Of a stretch of DNA of 64,000 nt, positions 10,360-22,760 are shown piece after piece (position 1 is the first letter of the stretch; each line of letters opens with the position of its first letter). The translations under genes and the position numbers were made by a program. Below the pieces are notes generated by a model, which had not been told where the DNA came from, did not search any database, and saw only the letters and a program-made list of their open reading frames with translations. This DNA is from Gautieria morchelliformis (lineage: Eukaryota; Basidiomycota; Agaricomycetes; Gomphales; Gomphaceae), in the NCBI GenBank assembly GCA_015179125.1, contig WHVA01000555.1, positions 1-64,000 on the forward strand, given 5' to 3'.

Positions 10360-11766
10360 ACCATGTTGCCACAGCACAATATTCACATTGCACCCATGTC
10401 AACACTGTTATTTCTTCAGACTTTCACAGATGTTACTACGTGTATGCTGCATCATAATTAAGATGAACAAGCTTTAACGAAATACTCTGTGAGGAAGTGA
10501 GGACTCAATAGCCTCGAATATGATTAAGCCTGCACTAGGAATATGAAGAGGAAATGAGTTCTACTAGTAGTATAGATGAAGGAGTGTGTGTGTAATTCTA
10601 ATTAAAATGAAGCTAAGTGTGAGTAGACCAAGTAAGTAGAGATGAAGGAGTGTGGCCCTGTGGGTGTAATCCTAATTAAAATGATGATAATGAGTCGACC
10701 AATGTATGATGATGTCAATGTTAGACTACGTGCCAAACCCAAACAACTATTCTAACCAGGGATTGACCATGGGTTTAGAAAGATGCTGGTATCCAAAATC
10801 CTTGACCAACATGGGGCCACGTGCGACCACCATGCTTTTTTCGACTTGTGACCTAGTAACAGGCCCTGGCCTCGGCTTGGTGCCTGTCACTGGCGTTGAC
10901 GTTGATGCTGACATTGATGTGGATGTTGATGTTGATGTAGACACCAAAGGCTTTGACGGCCAATCCAATATCAGTGAGGCTGAGCTCTCTTAAAACCACA
11001 TCATAATTAATACATCTGAGACACTTGAGTAATAGACTAATAGTAAGTACATACCTCGTGACCAGGGTTCTTTAGTGCTCTTCTCATCACTTCCTGAGCC
11101 GCTGAAAATATCAGCAAGGTCTATTTATTGTTGGCTTTGAGCAGTCTAACAGCTAAGGAAGACAAATATGGTACATACCGATGTATTTTCCCTTCTTCTT
11201 CTTTCTCACTTCTTTGTCAAGCACTGCTTTTTCTTGATCGCTTCATGTTATCAGTCTGAGGGGCAGGCTGCGCTGGACTACTCACCGATAGATTGCTTTT
11301 GAACATGAAGCTATCAGTCTCACTATCAGCTGCCATGCACCAGGACCTATAAGAATAGGCACCTTTCTCTTTCATATCACGTTTCCCTTTGTCATTGTCT
11401 GCATACTCAGACTCAGAATCAGAACCACTGGTGGTCAAACATTCATTAATCCTTGATATATCCCACACCATCTCATAGGCCTGTTTTGGAATACACATTC
11501 GAGTTGCTGGATACTCGTAAGTTTAATGTTATATATCCACAAAGGCAAAACTGACCAATGTATATCTTTTATTCTGACCAGGGCTTACCAGCAGTGCCCT
11601 TAACATGTTCCATATCCAACCCATTGGGTGCTGCACGGTCTTTCTTCAGACAATGATCCTATTCATCTCCCAGCCCCTGTTACTGTGAGAAAACTCGACA
11701 ATCTCATGTCTTGGTTCTATGCCCAGTAATGCCTGTTGCTTGTACTATGTGTGACTAGATTAACTA
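10360..11766. other. No confident gene; short Val-Asp microsatellite
   Basis: A degenerate GTTGAT tract lies at about 10894-10941. A 93-codon acidic frame on the minus strand (11217-11498) has no recognisable domain. Two near-repeats around 10585 and 10640 share GATGAAGGAGTGTG. Nothing else is supportable. Confidence 0.4.
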
Positions 11767-12384
11767 ATGTGGTGCAGATACAGTGAAATTCCTACCTCTG
11801 ACCTCACGACAGAAGCCCTTGAGGACATCCTGAAACTCTCATCATACCTCATGATTGAAGCTGGGAGGTCCTTTGCCATTGCTGAAGTTGAACATCGCTA
11901 CTTGACGCCAACTGTCAAGCTGCTTATGGCCCAGCGCCATCAGATATCCAACTGGGTACCAGGAGCAGTCCAGGCCTTGGTGATGAGGCCGCCTTCCTTT
12001 TTCACACTGGCAGAGTATGAGGCTCTTGGCACGCGAAACATTTACACCCTCGAGAAAGTGAGAACCCAGATCCAACACCACCGCTTATGTGTTGCATTCC
12101 ACTCTCCCAATATTATCCATGAGGAGAGACTCTGTTTGCAGAAGGATGCATGTGGTGATGCATGGGAAGCTTCATGGTGGGGCTGATTTGCAAAACATTA
12201 CTTACACCCTGACACGCCAGCTACTCCTGAGGAGGCTCTCGCAGACCTGCTAAATGCAGTGATCGCAGGAGTAAACCACCAGTGCCATCTGAACACCGTT
12301 GAATATGTGGACTCAAAAGGAATGTTTAAAAAGGAACATGAATATATTGGATCAGCTATCAGAGAATTGACAATGTGGCAGTAG
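11767..12384 (+). pseudogene. Hypothetical protein fragment with one in-frame stop
   Basis: A 205-codon frame broken only by TGA at 12184-12186. It has protein-like composition on both sides (before: TTEALEDILKLSSYLMIEAG; after: PATPEEALADLLNAVIAGVN) and ends at TAG 12382. I do not recognise the family. It may be an exon of a host gene or of a DNA transposon's accessory gene. A solo LTR inserted 88 bp downstream. Confidence 0.4.
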
Positions 12385-12472
12385 TGTTCTTGGTTTTCTA
12401 CAGTCCTAGAGATTTGAAATGTGATCTCAAAATGCACATTACCGTTCGCCAGTGTATGCTTATGGAAAGTGA

Positions 12473-13836
12473 TGTTGTGATTTCTATTAGATTAATCAGA
12501 ATGAATGAGGTTCTGATTGCTCAGGGAGTTTGGGCTGCCTTGTACGCAATATGCGCAGGCTTACTAAGCATGGTAGTTGGTTCCCTGCTGACAAATCAGG
12601 TTGGTGGTGGACCAGTGAGAGAATGACTAAGCAGGGTAGCTGCTTCCATGCTGACAAATCAAAAGGTCAATGAGAGGATGTCATCAAAGAAGAGAACAAG
12701 AACTCCGAAGCTTGCTTCTGGAGTAGTAGAGAGTAGACAGTAATAGTGAACCCTAGATGAGGAAACAGAGAAAACCGCTGAGAAACAAGTCCTGTAGTGA
12801 TCAAACACACATGCATACTATCTGGTGAGTGCAACCTATGTTGTGATTTCTATTAGATTAATCAGAATGAATGAGGTTCTGATTGCTCAGGGGGTTTGGG
12901 CTGCCTTGTACGCAATATGCGCAGGCTGACTAAGCAGGGTAGTTGGTTCCCTGCTGACAAATCAGGTTGGTGGTGGACCGGTGAGAGAGTGACTAAGCAG
13001 GGTAGCTTCTCTGCTGACAAATCAAAGGATCAATGAGAGGATGTTGTCAAAGAAGAGAACAAGAACTCCAAAGTTCTTGCTTCTGGAGTAGTAGAGAGTA
13101 GACAGTAAAAGTAAACCCTAGACGAGAAAACAGAGAAAACCGCTGAGAAACAAGTCCTGCAGTGATCAAACACACATGCAGACTATCTGGTGAGTGCAAC
13201 CTATAATTGACTTGGTTCTTCCGTACAGTTTTGTGGTAGCTACTTATACTAAAATGTTAGTAACTACTAGGATTCGAAATAGTAGGAAAATGGGTCGAGA
13301 TAGTGAGTTTTGATAGGGGAAATGCTCCACAGGCTGCATTCAGCTGTGGAGCAGGAATAGGCTTGTAGATAGTGATCCACTGATCACTATCCAAGCAAGG
13401 ACCTAGGAATGATGTACAAAAACCCTGTCTACATGATAAATGGTTCGTAATCAGTTGGACTAGTCAGGGGGATTGAATAGAAAATAAATCTTTATGTGTC
13501 TTGTGCTGCATGCATACAGCACACTTGGCAAGGTCATTGCCACCTCTGTACCTCTCTCCTGAGGTATCCACTTGGCACGTCCATCAATGGGTCTATCTTC
13601 TGTGATTCCCATCGTTTCCGAGATCTCCATACGGACGTTTAGGTCCTGTAGTATTTTATCTTCTACCCCGGCGCCTGGGCGCCTGCTTTCTGAGGCAGGG
13701 ACCAATGCTGGTGCGGCGCATTGGTTTCTAGACCAATACCCAGCTTGAGTGGAGTGTTATCCAGTTAGCAGAATCATTAGCTATGTCTTAGACCAATAGA
13801 ACATAATGGAATTGATTTATGCCATTTATTCTAACA
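12473..13836 (-). mobile_element. Solo LTR (LTR-B) with an internal 366 bp tandem duplication
   Basis: In minus orientation it begins TGTTAGAATAAATGG at 13836. The terminal 365-366 bp occur twice (12473-12838 and 12839-13203), each starting TGTTGTGATTTC on the plus strand. The whole unit is flanked by AGTGA at 12468-12472 and 13837-13841. The inner copy boundary has no matching duplication, so this is one insertion with a later internal duplication. The un-duplicated length of 998 bp matches the partner at 14668-15668. Confidence 0.85.
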
Positions 13837-14667
13837 AGTGAGACTTGCAAGCTGTTCTCACTCCAACTGAGCCCTGGGCAATGTAAGTCAGTTCTAATAC
13901 CTAAGCCACAGAAACACCTTTAATGTCACATAGTTTATATTTATGTCAGTAGTAATGGCATGTTGGCCACTACCGACAGCCGACTAACGCGGGTCTTGGT
14001 TGACCTGCTGACCAAGAAAGCTTGTATGCAGGGCACTAATGGAGTCCAGCTGACTAACGTGGGTCTTGGTGAACCTGCTGACCAAGAAAGCTTGTACATT
14101 GCTACTGGACTGAGTCTAGCTAACTAACGTGGGTCTTGGCAAACTTGCTGACCAAGAAAGCTTGTATGCATAAACCAAGACATTTTTTTTCAAGATACTA
14201 TATGAACATTGATACATATGCATCCAAAGCCCTAGAGAAATATTAGTTCAGGCTTTCTTTATACAGAGATCAGCATGCAAGTCATAGGACAAGACATACT
14301 GATATGGGTGTGTCATAATCTGCAGATCAGATAGCAGCATGTCACCACCTATCAAAGAAAAACCATAATGAGCATATATGACAACAATCTGCATGTGCAA
14401 AATATAAGTACCTTGGAAATCTGATACAAATGCCTAGACCCCACTGCCCAGAAACACCTTTATTGTCACATAGTTTATGTTTAAGTAGTAATGCATGTTG
14501 GGCACTACTGAACCAACTCCAGCTGACTAACACAGGTCCTGGTCAACCTGCTGACCAAGAAAACTTGTACATTGGGTACTAAGCACTATACCAAACATAG
14601 CCAAATGTGAGGAACTTGCCTTCAAACATGAAGTGAAATGCAAACTGATATGCCACTGGTAGGGCAG
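13837..14667. repeat. Spacer between two inverted solo LTRs, with 70 bp repeats
   Basis: Units beginning GACTAACG and containing CTGACCAAGAAAGCTTGTA recur at 13982, 14052 and 14122 (70 bp period) and in diverged form at 14525. No coding region seen. Confidence 0.7.
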
Positions 14668-15668
14668 TGTTAGAATAAATGGCATAAATCAATTCCATAG
14701 TGTTCTATTGGTTTAAGACATAGCTAATGATTCTTCTAACTGGATAACACTTGACTCAAGCTGGGGTATTGGTCTAGAAACCAATGCGCCACACCAGCAT
14801 TGGTCCCTGCCTCAGAAAGCAGGCGCCTTAGCGCCGGGTCAGAAGATAAAATACTACAGGACCTAGAAGTCTGTATGGAGACCTCAGACATGATGGGAAT
14901 CACAGAAGATAGACCCATTGATGGATGTGCCAAGTGGATACCTCAGGAGAGAGGTACAGAGGTGGCAATTGCCTTGCCAAGTGTGCTGTATGCATGCAGC
15001 ACAAGACACATAAAGATTTATTTTCTATTCAATCCCCCTGACTAGTCCAACTGATTACGAACCATTTATCATGTAGACAGGGTCTTTGTACATCATTCCC
15101 AGGTCCTTGCTTGGATAGTGATCAGTGGATAACTATCTACAAGCCTATTCCTGCTCCACAGCTGAATGCAGTCTGTGGAGCATTTCCCACATCAAAACTC
15201 ACTATCTTGATCCATTTTCCTACTATTTCGAATCCTAGTAGTTACTAACATTTTAGTATAAGTAGCTACCACAAAACTGTACGATAGAACCAGTCAATTA
15301 TAGGTTGCACTCACCAGACAGTCTGCATGTGTGTTTGATCACTGCAGGTCTTGTTTCCCAGCAGTTTTCTCTGTTTCCTTGTCTAGGGTTTACTGTTACT
15401 ATCTACTCTCTATCACTCCAGAAGCAAGAAATTCTGAGTTCTTGTTCGCTTCCTTGACAACATCCTCTCATCGGTCCATTGATTTGTCAGCAGGGAAGCA
15501 GCTACCCTGCTTAGTCATTCTCTCACCGGTCCACCACCAACCTGATTTGTCAGCAGGGAACCAACTACCCTGCTTAGTCAGCCTGCGCATATTGCGTACA
15601 AGGCAGCCCAAACCCCCTGAGCAATCAGAACCTCATTCATTCTGATTAATCTAATAGAATTCGCAACA
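14668..15668 (+). mobile_element. Solo LTR (LTR-B), intact, with TSD GGCAG
   Basis: 1,001 bp from TGTTAGAATAAATGG to GAATTCGCAACA, flanked by GGCAG at 14663-14667 and 15669-15673. It splits a local repeat whose uninterrupted forms are seen near 16010-16085 and 16165-16245. It is a reverse-complement partner of 12473-13836. Confidence 0.9.
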
Positions 15669-15673
15669 GGCAG

Positions 15674-16250
15674 CAACTCCACACACACTCAGCCAGCAAC
15701 ATTCAGTTTGCACCCCCTCACATCTAAAGGTAAGTCTCTACTATAGTCTATCTTACCATCTATGCAGCACTACTTACCAGTAAGCAGTTCAAGAGAAAAA
15801 TAGTTTTACTGTGAAACAAAAAAAAAACCCCCCACTTTACCTCCTTACTTATCAGGTTCAATTACCACCATTTACCAATGAACAAATCATGAGGAAACTC
15901 TTACCTTGCCACTCACCTAACATAAATGCTTTTGCAAGGCTTACCTGAGAGCTGAACAAAGCACAAGGTGTGAGAAGCACCTTCACACATGAGGCAAGAT
16001 ACAAGCTGATATGCCACTGGTAGGGGGGCAACTCCGCACGCACTCAGCCAGCAACATTCAGTTTGTACCCCCTCACATCTCAAGGTAACTGAGTCTAGCT
16101 GACTAGCCTGGGTCACAGCCAAATGTGAGGAACTTGCCTTCAAACATGAAGTGAAACGCAAACTGATATGCCACTGGTAGAGCGGCGACTCCGCACACAC
16201 TCAGCCAGCAGCATTCAGTTTGCACCCCCTCATGTCTAAATGTAAGTCCT
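15674..16250. repeat. Three copies of a host-like module targeted by LTR-B
   Basis: A segment containing CTCAGCCAGCAACATTCAGT occurs at about 15676-15735, 16025-16085 and 16180-16245. The latter two are preceded by GATATGCCACTGGTAG. In the first copy that preceding part lies before the LTR at about 14649. No reading frame is kept across copies. Confidence 0.65.
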
Positions 16251-16559
16251 ACTATCTTACGATCCATTTATGTGCAGCACCGCTTACCAGTAAACTCGCT
16301 TTGTAAGCAGGGATTCCATGTACCTGCTTAGTAATAATATGCAACACAGTTTCGTCTCTTGCCTTTACTTCCCTTCAGTCTCTGTCCTATTTATCAGCTT
16401 AGAAAAACACCCTTGAACCTGAAGAACAGATAGCAAGGTAATTTTCAGTGACTGGGGCCTGATCTTGCATAGCATGACCATGTAGATATGCTAGTATATC
16501 AACAAAGTTGATATGTCAAATCGTCAAATTGTGGCAGAACCCTTTGTTTGTTCTTGTGA

Positions 16560-16800
16560 GCAGTGCCGCGAGGTGGCAGCATCAAGCGGCGTCGTGGGTG
16601 TGTTCGAGGTGGTGCGTGTGTGGTGGCAGGGTCGAGCGGCGCCGTGCGAGGGTGCATGCAGTGGCGCGTGGAGGTGGCAGCATAGAGCGGCGTCGCGCGA
16701 GGGGGCGTGGGGTGGCCCATGTGTGGTGGCATGTGGAGGTGGCAGCGTGGGGGTGGCAGGGTCGAGCTGTGTCGTGAGTGCATGCGAGGGGTGTGTGGCT
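16560..16800. repeat. GC-rich imperfect minisatellite
   Basis: Irregular repeats of GGTGGCAG, TCGAGCGGCG and GTGCGAGGG. It yields overlapping open frames on both strands that I treat as artefacts. Confidence 0.7.
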
Positions 16801-16835
16801 TATGATCCATGGGGACGTTAGGGAGGGCAGGCCCA

Positions 16836-17575
16836 TCAATGATCAGGCTCCATCTCAGGAGTATTGGGTAGTCCGTCTTTAGTAGGTTTGGAAGGTGGAG
16901 ACTTTGTCAAGTTATGGGGAGCCCCTGATGATCGAAGGTCATCCCCGCTTGTCGGCTGTTTGTCGTTCTCTTCCCTTTCTCTAGCCTTATGATTATCCTT
17001 CGCCCTTGCACAATCATGCCCCTTGTCTTGCTCTTCCTTGCGGAACTTCTGGTCTGACTTCTTATGAATGAGACCAGCAGCTTCAAGAGCAGTGGTCATG
17101 CGTTGCACGATGCAGACACTTGCTGAGCATGGTTTAGTGCCGTGGCCTTTGCTATTTTGACTACTCAGAGAACCAACGCTGGAGCGTTGACGAATCTCTG
17201 CTTGTGAATGGGTAGGAGAGTGGTGGTGAGAGTAGTATATAAGAGGTCTTGAGGCGGTGTGATGGGCGGCTTTGAATCAGGGATAGTATTGGGGGTACGA
17301 TTCCAACATCTGGCGTAGGACATAATTCAGCTGATGATGAGTGTGCCGGGGACTCTTTCGGTGCTCCTGCATACAGACCAGCTTCCAAAAATTCAGAGGA
17401 TCCATGCAACGATTCTGCTGATTACTCTGCTTATGGAGTCAGAGTCGAACCAGTCACCTGGGTGTTCGACCTTGATGAGGACGTCCGCTGCCACCTCCGT
17501 CCCGCACCTCACCTCTGGAGCCTGGTTCCTGGAAACATGGACAGGCCCAACCCAAAGTGATATGTTAGTCCGCAT
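16836..17575 (-). other. Possible remnant gene, unrecognised
   Basis: Three adjoining minus-strand frames (17393-17575, 17161-17409, 16836-17108) have protein-like but low-complexity composition. The last is Lys/Glu/Asp-rich. No domain, start context or convincing introns were found. Confidence 0.2.
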
Positions 17576-19439
17576 GTGCTACTGTTGTGTCCTCACGGAT
17601 GGTGGAGAGAATAACTCCGCAGTGTTAATTGGCGCTAACCTGGTTGACTCGCACGTCTGTTTCTGTTTTTGTTACAGGCTTACTGTAATTGGAACCATCC
17701 TGCAATCATGCGTATTGCGCATTGCACACTGCCAGTGGTGATGCATAGCTGAGAACTGGCATTCATGGTGTGTCTGGAATTCTGGATCCTAGGGTGGGGG
17801 CGTAGGGCGGGTGCATCAACGCAAAAAACAATCCCAAATGGCGCAAGCCCTCCCCGGTGGATGCACACCAGTGCTCTGCGTGCATGGCCATCGTCAGACC
17901 AAGACCGGGACCACGGGTGGTGCATCGTTGCATCGTGACTCCAAGGCATGAGTCGAGTGCGGGGCTGGAAGTACAGGCTACAGCGGCAGACGGTACATCG
18001 TGTGAGGATGCCGTCAAGTGCGGCCGTACCACGACTCGAAGTTTGAAGACATGACAGCGGACTCGGACACGTGACGGGCATAGGGACTTTACTTTGGCAC
18101 ACGACGTCTGCGGATGTTTATGTGTATCGAAACTGTACGGTCCTCCGAGTCAGCATGGGGAGTAACATGACAGCGACAAGGAGCTTCCACCATAGTAATG
18201 GTCAATTTCAAGGGGAGGGTGGTCAGGCAGACCCGTTAAATCCCAATGCGGGCCAGGACGAGGATGACACAGTGAGGCCAAATGGTTTCCACCTCGACCA
18301 GCCCCCACTTGCATAAGCAGCTCAATCGAGCCCAGATGAGATGTCCAACCTACCCTCTGTCCATGTATCTCCACCTTCCACCTCCTGCCTTTCTTATGAC
18401 CACGAGCATCACGCCTCTTCGCCCCAGTCGGTTACTCATACAGAGATCACAACGGGATAGCTGACCGCAGCAGCCTCAGAAGGTCTATCATGGATGTGCG
18501 TCATTTCTGCCAATTGCCTGCCCTCTTGTTCACTCCCATCCAGCGAAATACCCGTTTTTCAGGATTTATAACCAATCTCATCGGTCGCAGAGATCGCGAT
18601 TGTGACTGTGATCAGGAGCATCCTCCTCAACCCAAGCCAGAGCATGCGTCCCCTCCGTCACAGCTCCCTCAAGATAACCTACTTTGAAGCCTTGCACCTG
18701 CACAGCGAGTCGCTCCCCTCCACCGCTTCCGCCACCCACTCTCCAGGAGCTTGGGCTCTCCCTTTCTGTCCTCACATCCAATCTCTCTCCTTCTCATTTT
18801 ACAACACCTCCCACAAACGGGGCATTCCTCTCTCCGCATTACCTTCTCCTGTGTCATTCGCAAGGCCTTGATGTGCTTCCATTGACACACCACCCGCCCG
18901 CAGGCTTACACGCAGACAGACAGCCGGCCATGCGGCAAGCCTAGGAGCTTTAGGCACATCCACGTATACTCGTGCGCATCCAGACTGTACGGGGCTCGCG
19001 TGGAGTATATACATACGGTACATTATGCATGCAACTGGGATATCAGTGTCCATGATGATCAGGTGTGTCGCGGTCTACTCAGTTTTTAACACGATGTCAG
19101 GCTCCACCGAGGCCAAACACTGCTAATACTTGTGTGCATTTTAATAGGGTCTTGTGTTCTCAGGCCTGAAAGCATGGTTGAGGTGCTCGTGGGTTCCAGA
19201 ATCTGACCCATGCATAGGGCGAATCAGCGCACAGCTGAGTCCGGGAGAGGATGTTCCAATGGCCCGGCACGTAAGAATGGTATGGTATGCCCCATGCTGT
19301 TTCATGGCATTTACAAACCAACATAACCGAACATGTACTTTACATCAGATCAGTATCCAAGGCACACACACTATGTGCAGTTTGTTTCTGTCCCTTTGAA
19401 CCTGCACACAGTTCACTGACTCCCAGCAGCAAAGCGCCA
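17576..19439. other. No supported gene
   Basis: Only short overlapping frames on both strands. No domain, repeat or element end that I could identify. Confidence 0.4.
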
Positions 19440-19766
19440 ATGATATTTTCACAAAGCACAGTAATAATGAATTACAAAATTTTATGGTGATGAAATACAT
19501 CCTATGAACTTCTATATTGATACTTTTAATCAAATAAAGGAAGTATTCAGAGGTTGCAAATTGTATAAGATCTCTTTTGAGGATAAGTGGAAACAGCTAG
19601 TTAGAAACATTTATAATAAGGAAGTAATAATGGTATATTTGGAAAAAGAGAAGTTCTTTGCATATTGTCACTGGTGGAATTCTCAAACTTGTAAAATACA
19701 AGGAGGTTCCCAGAAAAAAGTCTATAAAAAACATGTTCCACTACTAGTTTCTAATTATAGTTTTAA
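19440..19766 (+). other. AT-rich island with a 94-codon open frame
   Basis: Base composition drops sharply to AT-rich compared with both sides. An ATG-started frame (19504-19785) is rich in Lys, Tyr, Phe and Asn and runs into the gypsy fragment that starts at 19770. It resembles organelle or linear-plasmid composition, but no known protein is recognised. Confidence 0.35.
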
Positions 19767-19769
19767 TGA

Positions 19770-21140
19770 ATCCGGGATGGGCTGATTTGGACAAAGAATC
19801 AGCTCAAACGAGACATCATGGCCATCCCCCAATCTGTTCTTCAGGGGGGAAGGAGGCTGATCGAAATAATCATCGATCAAGCATACCAGATAGTCAGTCA
19901 CTACAGCCATCTGAAGACATCGAATTACATTCGAAGGTCATATTGGTGGCCGGGCATGAGCCCGGACATTGAGTCATTCTGCACATCGTGCGTGAAGTGC
20001 CAGATGATGAAAACTGGGCCACAACGGCCCAAAGGGTTACTACACAGCCTACCCATTCTGGATAGGCTGTGGCAGTCGATTGGCATCGACTTCATGGGGC
20101 CCCTGCCCAAATCTAATGACTGTGACTACCTGATGGTAGTCATTGATTAACTAATGTCGCATGTCCACCTCGTCCCAACCACGACGAGCATGTCAGCCAA
20201 GGGAGTAGCCTGGCTGTTTCTGAAAGAAACCGTTTGACTCCATGGAGTTCCTGACTCCATTGTCTCGGATAGAGACTTGAAGTTCACATCGATCTTTGGG
20301 TGTGAACTACAGCGACTCATGGGGACCAAGCTCCTCATGTCGACTGCCTTCCATCCCCAAACGGATGGAGCGACCGAGCGTGCAAACCGCTCAATCGGAC
20401 AGATATTGCACGCGGTCGTCAGGGATGATCAGAAGGATTGGGTGTTTAAATGCCGGATGGTTGAGGTTGCCCTCAACAGCAACGTCAGCGCAACCACAGG
20501 GTTCGCACCCTTTGAGCTGAACCACGGCTACATGCCGCGGATAGATCTCCCCATAGCCGCGGACACCCTGTTTAAAGGGGTAGCCCAGTTCGCGCATCAG
20601 GCCAGATGGAACCTAATGGCAGCACACGATGCAATCATTGAGCATCGAGTGATGGAAACGTTTCATGCAAACACGAAACATATGGAGAGCAACAAGTATG
20701 CGGCCAACGACCGCGTCTACCTCTCGACCCAAAACCTAACTCTCCCGAAAGGAAGAGCCAGAAAACTCATCCCGCGGTACATCAGACCATACCGCATCAT
20801 CAAGGCGCATAATGACGCCTCGACGGTGACCCTTGAGCTTCCCGACGAGCTGAAAAGCCGTCGTATATCACCGGTCTTCCATTCAAGCCTCGTATGACGA
20901 TATGAGGCTAACAACGACGAATTATTCCCTCGTCGTGAGGCCAAGTCATTTTATGACTTTGGAGCGAATGACAACTAAGAGTGGCTTGTCGACGAGATTA
21001 TCGCACATTGATGGATAAACCCAATGGACCTGGAGTTCCAGGTCCGCTGGACCCTGGGCGACGTGACATGGGAACCTATGTCATCGTCCAAGGATCTTGA
21101 AGCCCTAGATAGCTATCTAGAGCTCCGGGGGTGGGCAAGC
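19770..21140 (+). pseudogene. Gypsy A integrase-chromodomain fragment
   Basis: Starts at the RDGLIWTKNQLKRD region that precedes integrase. The H2C2 finger follows (SHYSHLKTSNY..., CTSCVKC), then the DDE core: Asp in IGIDFMGPLP, Asp in IVSDRDLKF, Glu in TDGATERANRSI. A C-terminal chromodomain ends it (EWLVDEIIAH, FQVRWTLGDVTWEP, about 20977-21110). At least five stops interrupt it: VID*L near 20147, ETV*L near 20236, 20895, near 20977 and near 21008. Most are explained by C-to-T or G-to-A changes. RT and RNase H are absent here. Chromodomains of this type direct integration to chromatin. Confidence 0.85.
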
Positions 21141-21387
21141 CACGTGACCTCCCCAGATGCCGCTAGACGTGTCTGTCACATGCACACCACATGACGCACT
21201 GGCCACAGCGCAGTTAAAGTCTCGCCTCAGATCCTTCCAAGGGTGCATCGCTTCTTGGAAGCAAACCAGCATCATCTCCCCACGAAGATGATGCCCCCCA
21301 AAGATGGGATGGACATTGATCCGTCAACGTCCACAACACATGCAATGGCCTCGAGACAGGGTGTAAAGATGACGATCTTATGCCTTG

Positions 21388-21575
21388 TGTCACAAGGGTA
21401 CAACAGAACTTGACCAAGGAGTGGTATTCTGAATGCTACGTAGTGACAGTATAAGGGTAAGATGTGATGGGAACCGCTGACCGGTTCCCACGCATAAACT
21501 ATACAGTGGGTCCCTAAGGGGCCCACTGCCATTATATAATAACTAGTGTACAGATAGATACATAGGTTATTTACA
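21388..21575 (+). mobile_element. Putative 3' LTR of the gypsy A copy
   Basis: TG...CA-bounded stretch downstream of the chromodomain, from TGTCACAAGGG to TTATTTACA. It contains two hairpins (around GGGAACC/GGTTCCC and CAGTGGG/CCCACTG). No second LTR or target duplication was found. Confidence 0.3.
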
Positions 21576-21609
21576 CCCTCCCCCTCTATAGACAACTATA
21601 GGGTACTGC

Positions 21610-21999
21610 TTAGGACTCATAGAGGTCATCCATGATGAGATCCTCTAGAGATTCCGATACGATGACACCGTGATTGTATGGGGCAGGTGGAGCGCGTGAC
21701 TCCTCTGGAGGCACCTCCACATCCACGGGGGTGGTTGGGTGAGGTGGCTCTGCCTCACCACTGGCGGGGGTTTCCGCTTGGTTGACAGGGCCGGCATCCT
21801 CATGGAGCATGGCCTCGACGGCCGGGTCCTCGGCCTGGGGAGGAGGCCGGAAGCGCACCAGCTCTTATTCGAGCTGAGCGTGGGTGAGTGGTCGTGGCAC
21901 CGCGGCCCTCACGTGACTGGTCTCAAGGACCTTTTGTTGGCCCTCCCGAGCGGTGACACTGAATGCCACGCTGGTGAGGCTGCATTGATGTTATGAAGT
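21610..21999 (-). pseudogene. Pro/Glu-rich retroelement-like fragment
   Basis: Two parts in one frame are separated by a TAA that could come from CAA (…AQLE*ELVRF…). The upstream part reads FSVTAREGQQKV; the downstream part is Pro/Glu-rich and ends at 21610. Probably a gag or C-terminal tail of a retrotransposon, judged from neighbours and decay only. Confidence 0.3.
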
Positions 22000-22495
22000 G
22001 AGGAGCATCCGGCAATTTTCCCGTTATTTCTACTATTTTTCCTAGCCTTCTAGATAGTATTCTTCTGCTTGTTACGCTTGTGTCACTTGTCACCATTGCT
22101 AACACCGGTGATTGCCATTCCAGTGTTCCATGACATTCTACCGGTTTCCACCCCTATGTTCGTCATATACAAGTACTAGATCATTAGTTACAAACAATCC
22201 AATGGTTTTTAGCCCATCACTCCCATGAGGAGTCCGGTTGCTGAGCTCTGAGTTAACAGTGTCCTCATTGCTAGTGTTTCGGTTTGTTCTTGTTGTCCTG
22301 TGCCGTGAGATCGGCTATCCTTCCCTCACTTGTGTTCGCATTAACTTGCGTTCTCTTATTCCGGCTTCGTTCACCACAGCGACGCCAACCCTTCTCATAT
22401 ATCAATTACAGTTGAACGTACTGTTCAATGGGTGCCATTCGTTCCTGAGTGACGCTGGCATAGCGGGCCAGCCACCGCGCGATCTCGGTGAGCGG
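22000..22495. other. No supported gene
   Basis: Nothing identifiable; short frames only. The following LTR-like segment begins at 22496. Confidence 0.35.
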
Positions 22496-22760
22496 TGTTA
22501 GAATAAATGGATAGCTATATCAAACATTATTCTAAGGTCTATACAATTGTCTAACTGAGCTAACATCTGGGAGAAATAATCCATGCACCAGTAACAGTGC
22601 CTGCCCTCGAAAGCAGGCACCTGGGCCCTGGTCAGAAGAAATATTGCTATGGCACTAATAGTACCATACAGGGACATCAGACATGACGGAGATTACAGTA
22701 TACAGTCCTATCTATGGACGTAGCCGCAGGCTGGTGCTCTGCAGTGTCAGGCATTCCTGT
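22496..22760 (+). mobile_element. Diverged LTR-B-related fragment
   Basis: Opens TGTTAGAATAAATGG like LTR-B. It shares the internal AAAGCAGGC and GGTCAGAAGA segment and the CATCAGACATGA block. Its far end could not be located, and no target duplication was found. Confidence 0.5.

Noticed and set aside
10706..10993. Asp-Val repeat protein
   Set aside because: Short hexanucleotide microsatellite with arbitrary flanks.
12839..13836. Two independent LTR insertions at 12473 and 12839
   Set aside because: Only the outer limits share a 5 bp duplication, so internal duplication explains both.
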